Below, piece by piece: positions 12,201 to 23,065 of a stretch of 60,000 bases of DNA. The notes below the pieces were generated by a model. The model made no database searches. It saw nothing but the letters and a program-made list of their open reading frames with translations, and was not told where the DNA came from. The number at the start of each line of letters is the position of its first letter. The first letter of the stretch is position 1. Source of the stretch: Polytrichum commune (taxonomy: Eukaryota > Streptophyta > Polytrichopsida > Polytrichales > Polytrichaceae); the NCBI GenBank assembly GCA_950295325.1, contig OX485809.1, positions 10,356,001 through 10,416,000 of the forward strand, given 5' to 3'. Both the position numbers and the translations under genes were made by a program.

Positions 12201-13071
12201 GTTAGAGACTGATTGTCTTGCTTCCAACTGGCATATTGCAAGATTACCACCCAACTCAGCCAAACGATGTTGGGCACTGCAGGCCATCACAGGGACTATG
12301 TGCAATGCCAAAGTCGGGACTGGGAAACATGGCACACCTGCTCTAACATATAAAGGGCTCAGGAAGGAATTTCGCTCTCCCAACAATGTGGAGTATGAAT
12401 TTTGGTTTTGCCCTGACGACATCAAACGTTGTGTGAGTGGCAGTAAGAAGAAATATGTGTTGGACTGGCCTATAGTACCCAACACGTGGCTGGTGAAGAT
12501 AGGTACCAATCTATCGCGAGAGGAGATTTTGGCACTTGAAGATGCTGGATTTCAACTACAGCAGAGGGAGGCATTGTCCCCTCGTCGTAGGCTTTTAACA
12601 ATCGCAACTATTCCCATCCCTCGCTCGCATTTTTCTATGCCACCAAACCCGGACGCCCACCCTACATTCAGGTTTGGGAAGACAGTGCGTCGTAATCCAA
12701 CAGCACCTCTAGCGGATCACAAAAACAAATGGGAGAGCGCCGGACTCATGGAGGGTTACTATGTGGTTGGGGTCACTGCCATTCCATATCCGGGCTTTGG
12801 AGTGATAATCAACATTGTCTCCAAGCAGGATATCACCTACCATGTCACAATTGGCGACATCCCGCATTGCACATGCCCGGATTTCAAGAAAATGTCCTCT
12901 CATGCATTGGGAAAGAAAGGAAAATGGGTGTATTGTAAACATCTTTATTATGTGTTTAGATTTTTGTGCAAGGTGGATTACGAGAGTGACAAGTTCATTC
13001 ATGCACCTACATATACCTATAACGAGGTCATGCGACTACTTGAACTTGCTGGTATCGTAGAGTGTGAGTAG
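9236..13071 (+). pseudogene. MULE transposase with SWIM zinc finger, two exons, two stops and one frameshift
   Basis: Exon 1 runs 9236-11371, ending at a GTAAGT donor in phase 0. Exon 2 starts at 11703 after TTCATAG and runs to 13071, for about 1,168 codons. The catalytic half shows ACCDMQSED, GFMADSAQANW and ERTCLFHW, in the order expected of the MULE RNase H-like DDE fold with its C/H insertion. The C-terminal part has a SWIM finger, CTCPDF...WVYCKHLYYVF (CxC...CxH), near 12,870-12,955. The N-terminal ~300 residues are Ser/Pro-rich with an acidic DSEDD stretch. Breaks: TAA at 9500-9502, TAG at 10817-10819, and a seven-G run at 11874-11880 where six G would keep frame. The reading frame resumes identically after each stop, so they are recent. 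It would bind the GCTATCTTATGAGCG ends and move the element. Confidence 0.85.
11399..11774 (+). repeat. Duplicated splice acceptor/exon segment flanking a P2 mini-array
   Basis: About 125 bp (intron end, TTCATAG acceptor and the first ~70 bp of exon 2) occurs twice, at 11,399-11,522 and 11,650-11,774, with several differences. Between them lie four P2 palindromes (11,523-11,645, period about 36 bp, centres TT, AA, TT, AA). The second copy continues into the rest of exon 2, so the first is a spare acceptor. The transposase therefore has a P2 array in or next to its intron, like the partner gene. Confidence 0.85.
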
Positions 13072-13740
13072 TATTGCAAATGGTCTATTAAGTACCATAT
13101 ATTTGAATGTCAAAATATGACATGTTTTGGTTTGGATTTTTATAATAAAAATCAGCAATGGGCTGGAAGTATTTCAAATGATTCAGTACGACCCAACCGT
13201 GAGCGGTTTGATTGATTGACATGGATAAATAATAACAAGTTTCTAAAAATAAAAAATAATTGAGAAGATTCTACGTACATCCGCGTAGTAACCTCTTCTT
13301 GGTATCCGCCTATAGATTATTCCTACTTTATCACTAGCTCAATTTGGGATAGCACCAGTCAATGTAACCAACCGGATTCGAACCCGGGTTGATACAGACC
13401 TAATACCAGTCTCTTACACAACTCGCATCCACAGGCGGATGTCTCAAAACCTAGTAGTTACCTACATATTGACTATTTCTAATATCTAATTTCCTTTCAT
13501 TTGTAGATTCTGGGCCTTAATTCAACCCGTGAGCAGTTTGAGTGGCTCACAATTATGGCACCTACATGTACGTATAATGAGGTTATGCACCTACTTGAAC
13601 TTGCTGGTGTTGTGGAATGTGAGTAGTTGTGCAAGTGTTGGTTGTAACTACATGTATAAGGATGTCAATAAATGACATGTATTGGTTTGGATTATTATAA
13701 TAAAAATCAACAATGAATTGAAAGTGTTTTAAATGATCCA
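13000..13740 (+). repeat. Duplicated transposase 3' end separated by a tRNA-like insert
   Basis: The last ~65 bp of coding sequence and ~110 bp of 3' flank (13,005-13,190) recur at about 13,550-13,740 with scattered changes. Both include GCACCTACAT..., CTACTTGAACTTGCTGG, GTGTGAGTAG (or ATGTGAGTAG) and TATAATAAAAATCA. The second copy is a fragment without an open upstream frame, followed directly by the MULE right end. Confidence 0.8.
13240..13450 (-). mobile_element. Probable tRNA-derived SINE
   Basis: On the minus strand GGGTTCGAATCCGG matches a polymerase III B box (GGTTCGANNCC), with a weaker A-box-like GTTGTGTAAGAGACTGG about 35 bp upstream. The downstream end is T/A-rich (TTATTTTTTATTTTTAG). 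It lies between the duplicated transposase 3' ends, with a partly matching GTGAGCGGTTTGA / GTGAGCAGTTTGA near each side. No folded tRNA can be drawn, so it is not a tRNA gene. Confidence 0.45.
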
Positions 13741-13956
13741 TGGAAATAGGGCCCTTTCACTTGTGCTTCATTTAAAATATTGGCAATTTACAATTGAAAA
13801 TATGCAATTAATTTGTCAAAATTTTGGTTGTGTACCCTAAACCCGTGTGTCTTTACTAAGTTTGGAATCATTGCTCATATGTTACTGCTCATTGCTCATG
13901 TGTTACTGCTCACCGCTCACCGCTCACTGCTCATCGCTCATAAGATAGCTTCCCTC

Positions 13957-13966
13957 ATGATGTGAT
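13957..13966. repeat. Target-site duplication of the MULE (right copy)
   Basis: ATGATGTGAT directly follows the terminus TTCCCTC and is identical to 2,087-2,096. Confidence 0.85.
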
Positions 13967-14594
13967 AAGGATAATGTTGTTTTTCCCTTTGGTTCTACCT
14001 AAAATTATACTTATTTGACAAAGTAAGGGATTTTTGAAAGTTGGATGAATCTCATTGGACTTCCTTATTGATTGTGTATATTTTGAGAAGACTTTTGGAT
14101 CCTAAATATGGTATGCCTGACAAGTAAGAATGACAAGTAAGAAGGATGATTTTACATTGCTTGACACTAATATGTAAGGAAGCCAATTTAGGCCTTAAGA
14201 AAACTAGGGTGATCTTACGAATACACTCTTAATGTCAACATTTAGCCAACATATCTGGAGGTTGATCTTGAAACTTTATTGAACACAAAATTTCATGACA
14301 AAGGTTGGGTACATGTAATAGACATATAAATCCAAATACATAAATATGAGAGGATATCACTATAGGCCATGTATGGTATTTACTTGAAGAAATCATAAGA
14401 AATTCACATGGATTTTGAACATAGGAACCTCAATTTTTCATGTATACCATCTAAACTTGTTAATGTGCACATGTAGTTCATATTTGGTTATGAAACCCGT
14501 ACACATCCCAAGGTCTCAATGGTCCACGATACTTGCACTTGCCAAGTGAGATCTTAAATTCTATCTATGTGTTTAAATTTGCAAAGTAACATGC
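13967..14594. other. Non-coding spacer between MULE and retrotransposon
   Basis: AT-rich sequence with no long frame, repeat or RNA signal that I can recognise. Confidence 0.5.
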
Positions 14595-14700
14595 TGTCGT
14601 GTAAATAGCGATCGTGTGTCACTGCAGCTCGAGTACCAACCACCACTAACAAACAACACTAAAACATAGCAAAGTCATACATAAACAACACACCTCGACA
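14595..14700 (-). repeat. Extra 106-bp partial LTR (segment A, outer copy)
   Basis: It starts TGTCGTGTAAATA and ends CACCTCGACA on the plus strand, and is nearly identical to 15,036-15,141. It abuts segment B of the 3' LTR with no spacer (CTCGACA|TGAGAAGG), forming an LTR-LTR junction. The left flank is AACATGC. Confidence 0.85.
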
Positions 14701-15141
14701 TGAGAAGGAAGAGAATAGAACACTCACAATAGCTCTAAATCTCTTCAAATGCACACAACTAGTCAAGCTATCTCTCACTCCACCAAGGGAGAATCCAAGA
14801 GTGTAAGTAGGGGAAGAAGAACTCAAGATTTATTGCAAAATCATGCAATCTACACCTCAAACAAGCTCTCTCCACACACTAACTCACAAGACTTGACTTG
14901 GCAAGAATGCCAAGCCAAGGAGGAGGCTCCTCACTTAGGAGCCTTCCTCTCCACATCTAGATTCATCCATCCAAATCTAGATGGATGAAACCCAACGGAT
15001 AAGGTGCGGCCGTCGACGCCGCATACCGTGACAGTTGTCGTGTAAATAACGATCGTGTGTCACTGCAGCTCGAGTACCAACCACCACTAACAAACAACAC
15101 TAAAACATAGCAAAGTCACATATAAACAACACACCTCGACA
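14701..15141 (-). repeat. 3' LTR of the gypsy element (segments A+B, 441 bp)
   Basis: Read on the minus strand it begins TGTCGAGG directly after the polypurine tract and ends TTCCTTCTCA, giving the TG...CA ends of LTRs. Segment A is 15,141-15,036, two bases follow, and segment B is 15,033-14,701. Segment B matches 28,552-28,884 at all but a few positions. Confidence 0.8.
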
Positions 15142-15153
15142 TGCCCCCCCTCA
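15142..15153 (-). other. Polypurine tract
   Basis: On the minus strand GAGGGGGGGCA immediately precedes the LTR start TGTCGAGG. This is the usual plus-strand primer position in LTR elements and fixes the LTR start. Confidence 0.8.
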
Positions 15154-16249
15154 GCTGACTATGGAGTCCCGCCAAGCAGCTAGGACCAATGCCAATCTAA
15201 AGGGCATGGATAATGAAAGATTGCTCCGCAACTAACTAGTGTGGTAAACGTTATTCCAAGGAACTGTAGGCTGGGTGCAAGGTGAGCCCCATCCTTAATC
15301 GCCTCACTACTACAAAACACGTCTTTTACAACTGGGTTTTTTAACTCATATGAGTGAAAAAATCCAAACTTTACTAACGTGGAAAACGACCAGTCGCTCC
15401 GGACAAGCAGTAAAGGAATATCGGACAGGATGTTCCCAATGGATACGTTCCCAATGGCAGTGAAGTTGGACTAGCTCCGCATGCTTTACTTCATAGAATC
15501 ATGTCCTATTTCACTATGTTTTGGCAATATAAGTAAGATACGACACACGTCAATATAACTCATCGAAGAGATATAATGTCACTGCCACTAGTCATGGTCG
15601 GGTTTTTTTACTTTACTACACAGAGTAATACAAAGTAAAATACGTATACATACATTCCAAATTACTAGTGAACCATAACAACGTGGTTGAAACAAATATG
15701 TAACCACGTGGCTAAGATTAATTGAATTAATTTTCACACATTACTTATTCCAGTAATCGCGGACAACCAAGTGGGTAGTGAATAACGTTGCGTAGTTAGC
15801 ATCTTTGACTTTTGGTAGTAAATACATACAACAACTGCATAATTTCTTACTCCACGTTGTCATGTGAACTTCACTGGCTGGAGTGATGTTTACCTCAAGC
15901 AGTGGTCTATGGCCTACGTTGTTAGGTCATGTGGTTCACGGATGTCTTTTTTGTATATTACTACCAGTGAAGTATTCATGTCCTTGCCAAATGTCTGTGT
16001 AACTGTACGTAGTAAGTGTCTGTGACTACCAAAAGTGAATACATATTTAGATGGCATATATTTGTTACTTAAAGTCGTGATATCTATATTACTATGTAAT
16101 GTAATGTAGACAACAAACTCTAGTATTTTGTGTTCGTTGTGAGGTTATGTGGTCTTCACATGTCTTTAATGTATATTACTGGTACTACAATGAATATCGA
16201 CTGCGCTAAGTGCCGTGATTAGGATGCAACTGTGCGCATTTACAGCAAC

Positions 16250-17660
16250 TAGTAACATGGGGCTAACTCAACATAGTCATAAATTTGTGACATGTACCAA
16301 ATGTCGCCATTGCCAAATGTAGTCATTACTAAATGTAGCCATTGTTAAAAACCAAATCATATTTATCCAATATTGTGTCATGAATGTTTCACAATTTGGT
16401 TCTAACAATATTAAACACTGAACTCCAAATGTCTGCAAATCAACCTAGGTCTACAAATCCACTCCACACTCACGTAGCCGCACATGGCTTTACACATTCG
16501 CTTGACTAAAGAATGTAATGGCCCTTCGCTTTGCCAATAGTAGTCACTGGAGGGTCGTTTCCACTGAGAGGTTCAAGCAAAGGATAGTCGTCTTCAAGTG
16601 ACTCCGTGATGGCCAATGATACATAGCCATTGCCAATCACCTTCCCGTGCAACATCCCACCTGCTATATGCTGAATAACACCCTTCCCAACGAACTTCGC
16701 CTTCGACTCCTCCGAATCATACCCACACAAGTAAACCTCGTCCCCCTTAGTCTGCACAAATGCCACGATTATTTCAGCCAAATTAAATAAACAAATTGCT
16801 TCTTAAATCCATAATGAAGTAGAAACTTGAATTAATGTGCTTACTTGCACTTAGCTACTAGTCTTAAGTAGTTGGACCGAATGCTCACCAAATCATGAAT
16901 AGGGTGGGTTTTCTTTGGAGCCTTCGTGCCAAGGGGAGGTTTGTCTCCCCTACGCTTATCCGCCATTTCTTTCTCTCCTTCTTTGTCCGTTTTCTTCGAG
17001 CCCTTTTTTAATGGGCTGCCCCTGGATTTCTCTGCAATGTGCAATATGGTCCGGGAGAGTGGAGAGTTAGACAAATAAACCGGTTGAATTTCAGTAATGT
17101 CCAATGATACATAGCCAATGATACATAGCCATTGCCAATCACACTAACTTCATGTTCACTTTGCTAAGTGTCATGTTTATGATGCAAATGATTGCGTTTA
17201 CTGCAACTAGTAACATGAGGATGACTCAATAAGGTCATATGCTTGTGGCATGCACCATATATTTCCACTTATCATACAAAATACAGTCACCTACAAAATG
17301 CATTCACACAAATATGGTAATGATGTTAAAAAATCAAATCATATTTATACAATAGTATGTCATGAATGTTTCACAAATCGCTACTAACAATGGTAAGCAC
17401 TAAACTCCAAAGGGGTCAATATCTAAAAATCAACATAGGTCTACAAATCCACTCCACACTCACGTATCCGCACACAACCTTATCCAATCACCTGCCCAAA
17501 TAATGAAATGACCCTTTGCTTGGCCAATTGTAACCTCCCCTTCGTGGCAATGGGAGGTTTATCACCCCGACGCTTATCCATCAATTTTTTGTCTCCTTCT
17601 TTCTCCATTTTCTTCGAGCCATTTTTGGATGGGCTAGACCTCAATTTCTCTGCAATGTTT
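16250..17660. repeat. Tandem duplication of about 950 bp inside the CACTA element
   Basis: Blocks near 16,254, 16,470 and 16,910-17,045 recur in the same order near 17,211, 17,445 and 17,545-17,660 (for example CAAATCCACTCCACACTCAC and GAGGTTT...CGCTTATCC). The second copy lost the coding exon containing the TNP1-like domain. Confidence 0.75.
16506..17104 (-). CDS. TNP1/En-Spm-like accessory protein fragment of the CACTA element
   Basis: I read two phase-0 exons, 17104-16889 (donor GTGAGC) and 16751-16506 (acceptor TTTGTGCAG), giving about 153 residues. The first is Lys-rich (SPLKKGSKK, MADKRRG, APKKTH). The second resembles the C-terminal domain of plant Tnp1/En-Spm proteins (GKGVIQHIAGG, GNGYVSLAITE, then a Thr-Ile-Gly-Lys-Ala element before the stop). 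Known TNP1/TNPA-type proteins bind subterminal repeats and assist TNP2. The start is uncertain because an acceptor-like ACATTGCAG lies inside the first exon, so the 5' exons may be missing. It could be a remnant. Confidence 0.55.
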
Positions 17661-18169
17661 ATTCAACCATTTTAGCCTTACATTGATTAATGCATTGTAA
17701 ACTAACGTAGAGAAGGACATTAATGTTAGTTCTACCGAACATGGCCGAAAGTTTTAGAATTTCCTAGTTTTAGAATTTCCTACAGTTGGTTCTTAGTATG
17801 CACCACTTCTTACATAAATGTATATCTCTTGAAATCCATCTCTAATGTCTAAACACTCCACGGCTTTATGGCTATCACATTACTGCTTCTAGTAATATAG
17901 GACAACTATGTTGCAGGCCAATAACTATATGTAGTAAGTGTCAGTGACTACGGGTAGTAAAAAAATACGACAATGGCCATTATTGCATACTGGCTACAGT
18001 GATACTTCACCATGTGGAGTTATATTTACATAACAATATAACTTAGCATAAACACTCAGAATAATGCAACCCCCCTTCGTGAGAACGTAACCTTTCTGCA
18101 GCATTGTACCGGCCTCCAAAGTTAATTTCTCGTCTTCACTCAGACGTATACGCTTTGGTTTAGGTCCCC

Positions 18170-18640
18170 TCTTTCACACACACACACACACACACATTTT
18201 CATTCATACAAATATACACATACCTTTGTCAATGCATTTGGTGAAGACATTAGGTTACACATTCCAAACCCTAACCTTTGGATTATATCTCATATCCACA
18301 CTAACAATCTTATCATTACACTCACATATATATTCACTCACATATATATTCACACACATACACACACACATTTTCATTCATACAAATATACACATACCTT
18401 TGTCAATGCATTTGGTGAAGACATTAGGATACACATTCCAAACCCTAACCTTTGGATTATTTCTCATATCCACACTAACATTCTTATATTACACTCACAC
18501 ATATATTCACACACACACACACATTTCCATTCACACAAATATATAAACATACCTTTGTCATTGGATTTGGTGAAGACATGGGATTACATACTCCAAGTTT
18601 CTCGTTTTTTATTTATCTTTTATATCCACACTAACACTCT
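18170..18640. repeat. AC-rich tandem repeats, three units of about 170 bp
   Basis: Units at about 18,199, 18,376 and 18,536 share (AC)n, CATACCTTTGTCA and TTTGGTGAAGACAT. Similar AC/TC-rich sequence continues at 19,260-19,490. The long open frame across the units is an artefact of the repeat. Confidence 0.8.
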
Positions 18641-19918
18641 CATAGTCATACACACATTCTCATTTATTTCCTCACACATTTATGGTAAACCCTAATATTA
18701 CAAATATTGGGTTCCACACTCGAAGTTCCTCACTTTTGGTTTGTCTCTTATATCTACACTTACACTTGTTGAATAACAACATTATAAGAGAGAAAAGAGG
18801 CACAATGGAGAAGCCAACGACAACATACATCACCAAGAGGAGAAAAGAATCACCACCGAAACGAAGAATGAGCACCGAAGACAAGAGGAACTCGGAGAGC
18901 CCTCGGCCACGGTTTTAGGCCCTCTTTCCACGGATATACAAGGAAGTCGCGCGGTTATAGGGCCCCTTACCCTATTGAAAATTATATTGTTATCAATGAT
19001 ATTGTTATACCTCTTGAAACCTTCTCTAATCTAATTGTTCTTATTATCAATGATGCCTTACATTGAGAGTGGGAATATATGATAATGAAAATGTGTTCAC
19101 TCCAATAATTATATTCATATCACAAGGAGAAGAGAGAGATTACTAATTCGAGACCGAGCATATTAATGAGACACGGTAGTTCTCAAGCGAATATAAATTT
19201 ACATGATGTCTCATCGTGAGTCTTCTTAGCTAATTACAAAGGAACGACCCACGGCGTCCATCAACACTTCTATTTTCACACTCACAACTACATTTCACTC
19301 CTACCCACATACACATTCTTACTCACATTTTTACACTAACACACACATTGTCACATATTCTCATTCACACTCTCACACTCTCATACTCACACACATACAT
19401 TGTCATTCACACTCTCAAACACATTCTCATTCATACTTTCACATACTCCCTCACACTCACACACACTCACACACTCATACACACTAACGGGTCATTTTTT
19501 GTGAGTATTCTGTCTAAAACCCTGAAACACATGACAATTGGACTTAACATTCTCTCCATGTGGACCACTTCACTACTCACAGTCATGCACGTTCTACTGG
19601 ACGTTCCCAAATACGTTTACAAGAGCGTTTCCAACTGAATTGTTATCCCACTTCACTACTATGACTCCGCAAAGTTAATTCGGACATCAAATGAGCCCAT
19701 GTGGATTTCTATAATTCCTCCAATCACTGTTTATAGTAGTAAAAGACATGTAGTGAAGTAGGTGTTGGAATAAAAGACGTGTTTTGTAGTAGTGCCTCTG
19801 ATGTTTGGCCATCAGATCCCAAAGAATTAAATCCACCGCCTCATGTTGATTGCGTCTCTATGCCATAACTCCTCATTTTCCATTTGGGTAGGCACACGAT
19901 GATGAAAACCACACAGGA

Positions 19919-20989
19919 TCATTGAGTACGATTGGTGGAAGCACCAAGTACCGAAGATCCTCGACAGCGAGGACAACTCCACTGTCCAGATGGTAGAGAA
20001 GTCAAGGGTGGCCTCAAGCATGCCATGTGCCAACCGCGTTGACACTGATCACACAAGAGCATAGTAGCCGCTCCTTTCTTCTCTCCACACACAAAACATG
20101 GAAGACCCTCTGGTATGACAACCAGTTCAGGATGAACTGTACCCTCAATAGGTAGATGACATGGGGTACAGTTTTTGGAATGCTCGCGACATTCCCTGCC
20201 ATCCTTGCCTTCCAACAACAACAAACCACTCGGCAACACCTCCTTCACCCGAAGGATAGTGCGCCCCGCCCTGACATCCAATGTCGTAGGCGCCTCACGT
20301 TGAAGATAAACATAATCCCCTTGCCGAAATCTCTGCAACTGAGGTCGGTAAGCACCACTACGAATGCGTGCATAACGCAATGTGTCACGGTGCTGAGCAA
20401 TGGACAAATTCTCCATGGCCATAGGCATGGCCCTCTGGAAGAATTGAGCCCGCTCCTGTAAACACTCTGCCCAAAGGTCTAGGTCATCCAAGTTCACAAC
20501 ATGAGCTAGTTTTTCCCAAATAGAACTCGGGAGTATAGGCTCACGTCCATACAATAATTGATACGGGCTGTAGGATGCCAAAGAGGCCTGCCTACTAAAT
20601 TGATAGCCCATAGCAATCCATGGCAACATAAGGTCCCAATCCCGGTGGTTTCCCCGAAGTAATCCATACTTCCTCAAGCCACGCTTGGTTGTCTGAACAA
20701 CCCTTTCAGCCAAGCCATCTGCCTCCGGATGATCCCGAGAGGTGGTGCGGTGATCTATGAGAGCCTTAGTGTACAACTCCTCAAAAGCACCAAGGAACTC
20801 CCTCCCTTGGTCCGTCAACACCTCAGCTGGTGCTCCAAAACGTGCTAACACACGATCCAAAAAGGTGGCCGCGGCCAACTCTGCAGAGTTCTGGGGTAGA
20901 GCAACAAGCTCAATCCATTTGCTAAAATGCTCCACCATCACCAAAACGTCACTTTGCTCCACGTGGTATAACCACCAATGGCCTTGCAA
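19919..20989 (-). pseudogene. Gypsy integrase core with C-terminal PHD finger
   Basis: The DDE integrase core shows its second Asp in LTDQGREF (residue 60) and Glu in ADGLAERVVQ (residue 95), about 34 residues apart. The first Asp lies in the overlapping upstream frame (LLDFARPL). A GYQFSRQ...YSPYQLLYGREP region follows, as in gypsy integrases. Near residues 290-335 is a C4HC3 PHD finger: CFVCGEKK, LLCDQCQRGWHMAC, then CPRC. In chromoviruses a chromodomain occupies this place and guides integration, and a PHD finger reading histone tails would be analogous. A frameshift near 20,965-21,000 separates it from the preceding segment. Confidence 0.85.
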
Positions 20990-22175
20990 AGTCCAGCAAC
21001 CAACTGTAGCCTAATCCCATGATAGGTAAGGGTTGTAACTGAGGTGATAAGGTGTTAAAGCTAGACCTGACCCGGTCACAAACTTCACACCTCCCGACAT
21101 ATGCAGCCACCTGTTGATACATGCCAGCCCACCAATATTGGCCACGCAACATCGAATGTGTCCTGCGTATGCCAAAATGGCCAAGTTCCTCGTGCACTTG
21201 TCGCACCAAGGAGGCCCTCTGATCCGGCCTAGGAACAATACGCTTTGTCCCATCCGGCCACAATCGAAATAACAAACCGTTCTCCCAACGGAACCTTGTT
21301 ATTCGATGTCCAATCCTATCCCTTTCCATTGCCGAAATAGACAAAGGAAAGGTACCCTGTTGAAACTTATGCAATACGGGAAGATCCTCCCATATATCGG
21401 CAATAGCTTGAGGCCGATCAGTCTCATCATCCGAGCCCTGTATCGGAATCTCAACAAATGCACCAGAAAATAAAGTGAGGTAGGCAGCCGCGTACCAACT
21501 TGGAACCGCCTCTCGATCACAATCTCCATGCCACCTGGCCCCGGTCAAGTCCTCATCCAAAGGACTTGGATTGCGTGAGAGTCCATCTGCATCCATGTTG
21601 GTAATCCCAGCACGGTGTACCACCTCAAAGTCATACTCCTGGAGCAACAAAGCCCACCTGACAAGCTTGCCAGTAAGCTTATCCGACTCCATGAGCCACC
21701 GTAACGGCTGATGGTCAGTCACCAAAGTAAAGTGTTGACCATAAAGATATGGCCGGAAATGGGCAATAGCCCACACCGCCGCCAATGCTTCTCCCTCATA
21801 GGACGAATAATTGGCCTCCGCCGTGTTGTTGCTTCGCGACGCGTAAGCAACAACATACTCCCGGCCAACATCATCTTTCTGAGTAAGAACTGCTCCCAAA
21901 CCCAATGAGCTCCAGTCTGTATGCAACTGGAAAGATTTGGAGACATCTGGACGTCGAAGCACTGGAGCCGTACCCAGTTTCTGCTTCAATGTCTCAAATG
22001 CCTGTTGCTGCTCACGACCCCAAGTCCAAGGTTGGTCCTTGCTCGTGAGAATGGTGAGCGGCTTGGCAATCAAGCTAAAGTTCTTGACGAATCGCCGATA
22101 GTAATTCGCCAAGCCCAAGAAAGCACGAAGTCTCGGCACATCTACTGGTGCCGGAATCTTCTGCAAGGCGTCCAC
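20949..22175 (-). pseudogene. Gypsy RNase H and integrase N-terminal zinc-binding domain
   Basis: The segment starts with the RT connection (RAFLGLANYYRRFVKNFS), then RNase H (LHTDWSSLGLGAVL, YSSYEGEALAAVWA, LVTDHQPLRW, VHRAGITNMDADGLSR), then the integrase HHCC finger (VHEELGHFGIRRTH...CEVCDRV). It begins after a one-base deletion in a G run near 22,187, relative to the RT frame. It ends by frameshift inside the integrase core. The domains are otherwise undamaged. Confidence 0.9.
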
Positions 22176-23065
22176 CTTAGCTTGTTGTACCCAAGACCTC
22201 CTGGAACAATCATATGCCCCAAATATGCCAACCGGTCATGGAAAAACTTGCACTTGCCGTGGTGCAAGCGCAATCCCCACCGCTGCAACCGTTCAAAAAT
22301 GGCTTGCAGATGCCTCACATGCTCCTGTGGTGTTGTGCTGAAGATGATCACATCGTCTATGTAACACCGAGCAAAGGGCAAGCCAGAGAGAACCTGATCC
22401 ATCACCCGTTGAAACTCAGCGGGTGCATTCTTCAGGCCAAATGGAAGAAACTTCCAATGGTAAAGTTGATCCTTCCCATCTTGATCAACTCCCCAGAATG
22501 CGGTTTTCACTCGGTCTCCCACAAGTAATGGGAGTTGGTGATAGCCGGATCTCAAGTCCAACGTGCTAAAGACTCGAGCAAATCCGAGGGCATCGAACAA
22601 CTCCTCCGGGATTGGCATGGGATATCGATCCGACTTGGTCTTCCGATTAACTGGACGGTAATCCCCACACATCCGCTTCTCCGTCCAATTGCCAAAGATA
22701 TCCTTCTTCGATGGCATAACCGTAGCACAAGCATACTCCCCGTTGGAAAGTTCGATTAGCCCTGCTGCCAAGAGCTTTCGGCAACGAGCCTGAACGCCAA
22801 TCCGCTCGGAAACACTGAGCCTGTAAGGTCTCCGAAAAATGGGATGGTCATCCTCCAACTGAATGTGGATGGGTTTTCCTTTATAACCTTCAAGATCCTG
22901 AAGGCTAAAAACAAAACATCTACGGTACGAGCGAATAAATGCTCGTACCTTCCGTGCCTCAGCACCAGTGAGACGAGGGCCTAATTCAAGTGGCCAATCA
23001 TCAAACTCTGTAGTCTCCCTCTCCACCAAAGGAGAACCACCTGATGCTGGCACAGACTCTAATTG
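22142..23065 (-). pseudogene. Gypsy reverse transcriptase
   Basis: It contains the expected RT landmarks in order: RMCGDYRPVN, FSTLDLRSGYHQL (first catalytic Asp), LPFGLKNAPAEFQ, and CYIDDVIIFS (YxDD). It is in frame with the methyltransferase segment upstream and separated from it by one TAG at 23,066-23,068. A single-base deletion near 22,187 ends the frame shortly before RNase H. Confidence 0.93.

Larger units (their letters stand above)
2097..13956. mobile_element. Mutator-like (MULE) DNA transposon, 11.86 kb, with divergent transposase and ParB/methyltransferase genes
   Basis: The left end begins GGGGAGTGCTATC and the right end, read on the minus strand, begins GAGGGAAGCTATC. Both then share GCTATCTTATGAGCG and drift into GAGCGGT/GAGCGAT repeats. 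The 10 bases ATGATGTGAT lie immediately outside both ends (2,087-2,096 and 13,957-13,966), a target duplication of the size Mutator elements make. The + strand gene at 9.2-13.1 kb is a SWIM-finger MULE transposase, which independently supports the superfamily. A second gene on the - strand fills the left half and shares a 519-bp divergent promoter region with it. Both genes carry stops, so this copy is not autonomous now, but the ends are intact enough that it could have been mobilised in trans. The boundary is certain to about 1 bp because of the exact duplication. Confidence 0.88.
15305..19794. mobile_element. CACTA (En/Spm) transposon, 4.49 kb, non-autonomous, nested in the gypsy 3' region
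   Basis: Both ends carry a perfect 24-bp terminal inverted repeat starting CACTACTACAAAACACGTC. The 3-bp target duplication CCT lies at 15,302-15,304 and 19,795-19,797. The superfamily is therefore clear from the ends alone. Inside there is a TNP1-like coding fragment (16.5-17.1 kb) on the minus strand but no recognisable TNP2 catalytic transposase. The rest is tandemly rearranged, AC-rich DNA. It sits between the gypsy integrase/PHD end and the polypurine tract, so it inserted after the retrotransposon. Confidence 0.93.

Noticed and set aside
13365-13400. tRNA gene on the minus strand
   Set aside because: A B box is present but no cloverleaf, acceptor stem or convincing A box can be drawn. 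It is treated as a probable SINE.
18226-19638. Thr/His-rich open frames in the CACTA element
   Set aside because: They arise from AC/TC microsatellite-like repeats.
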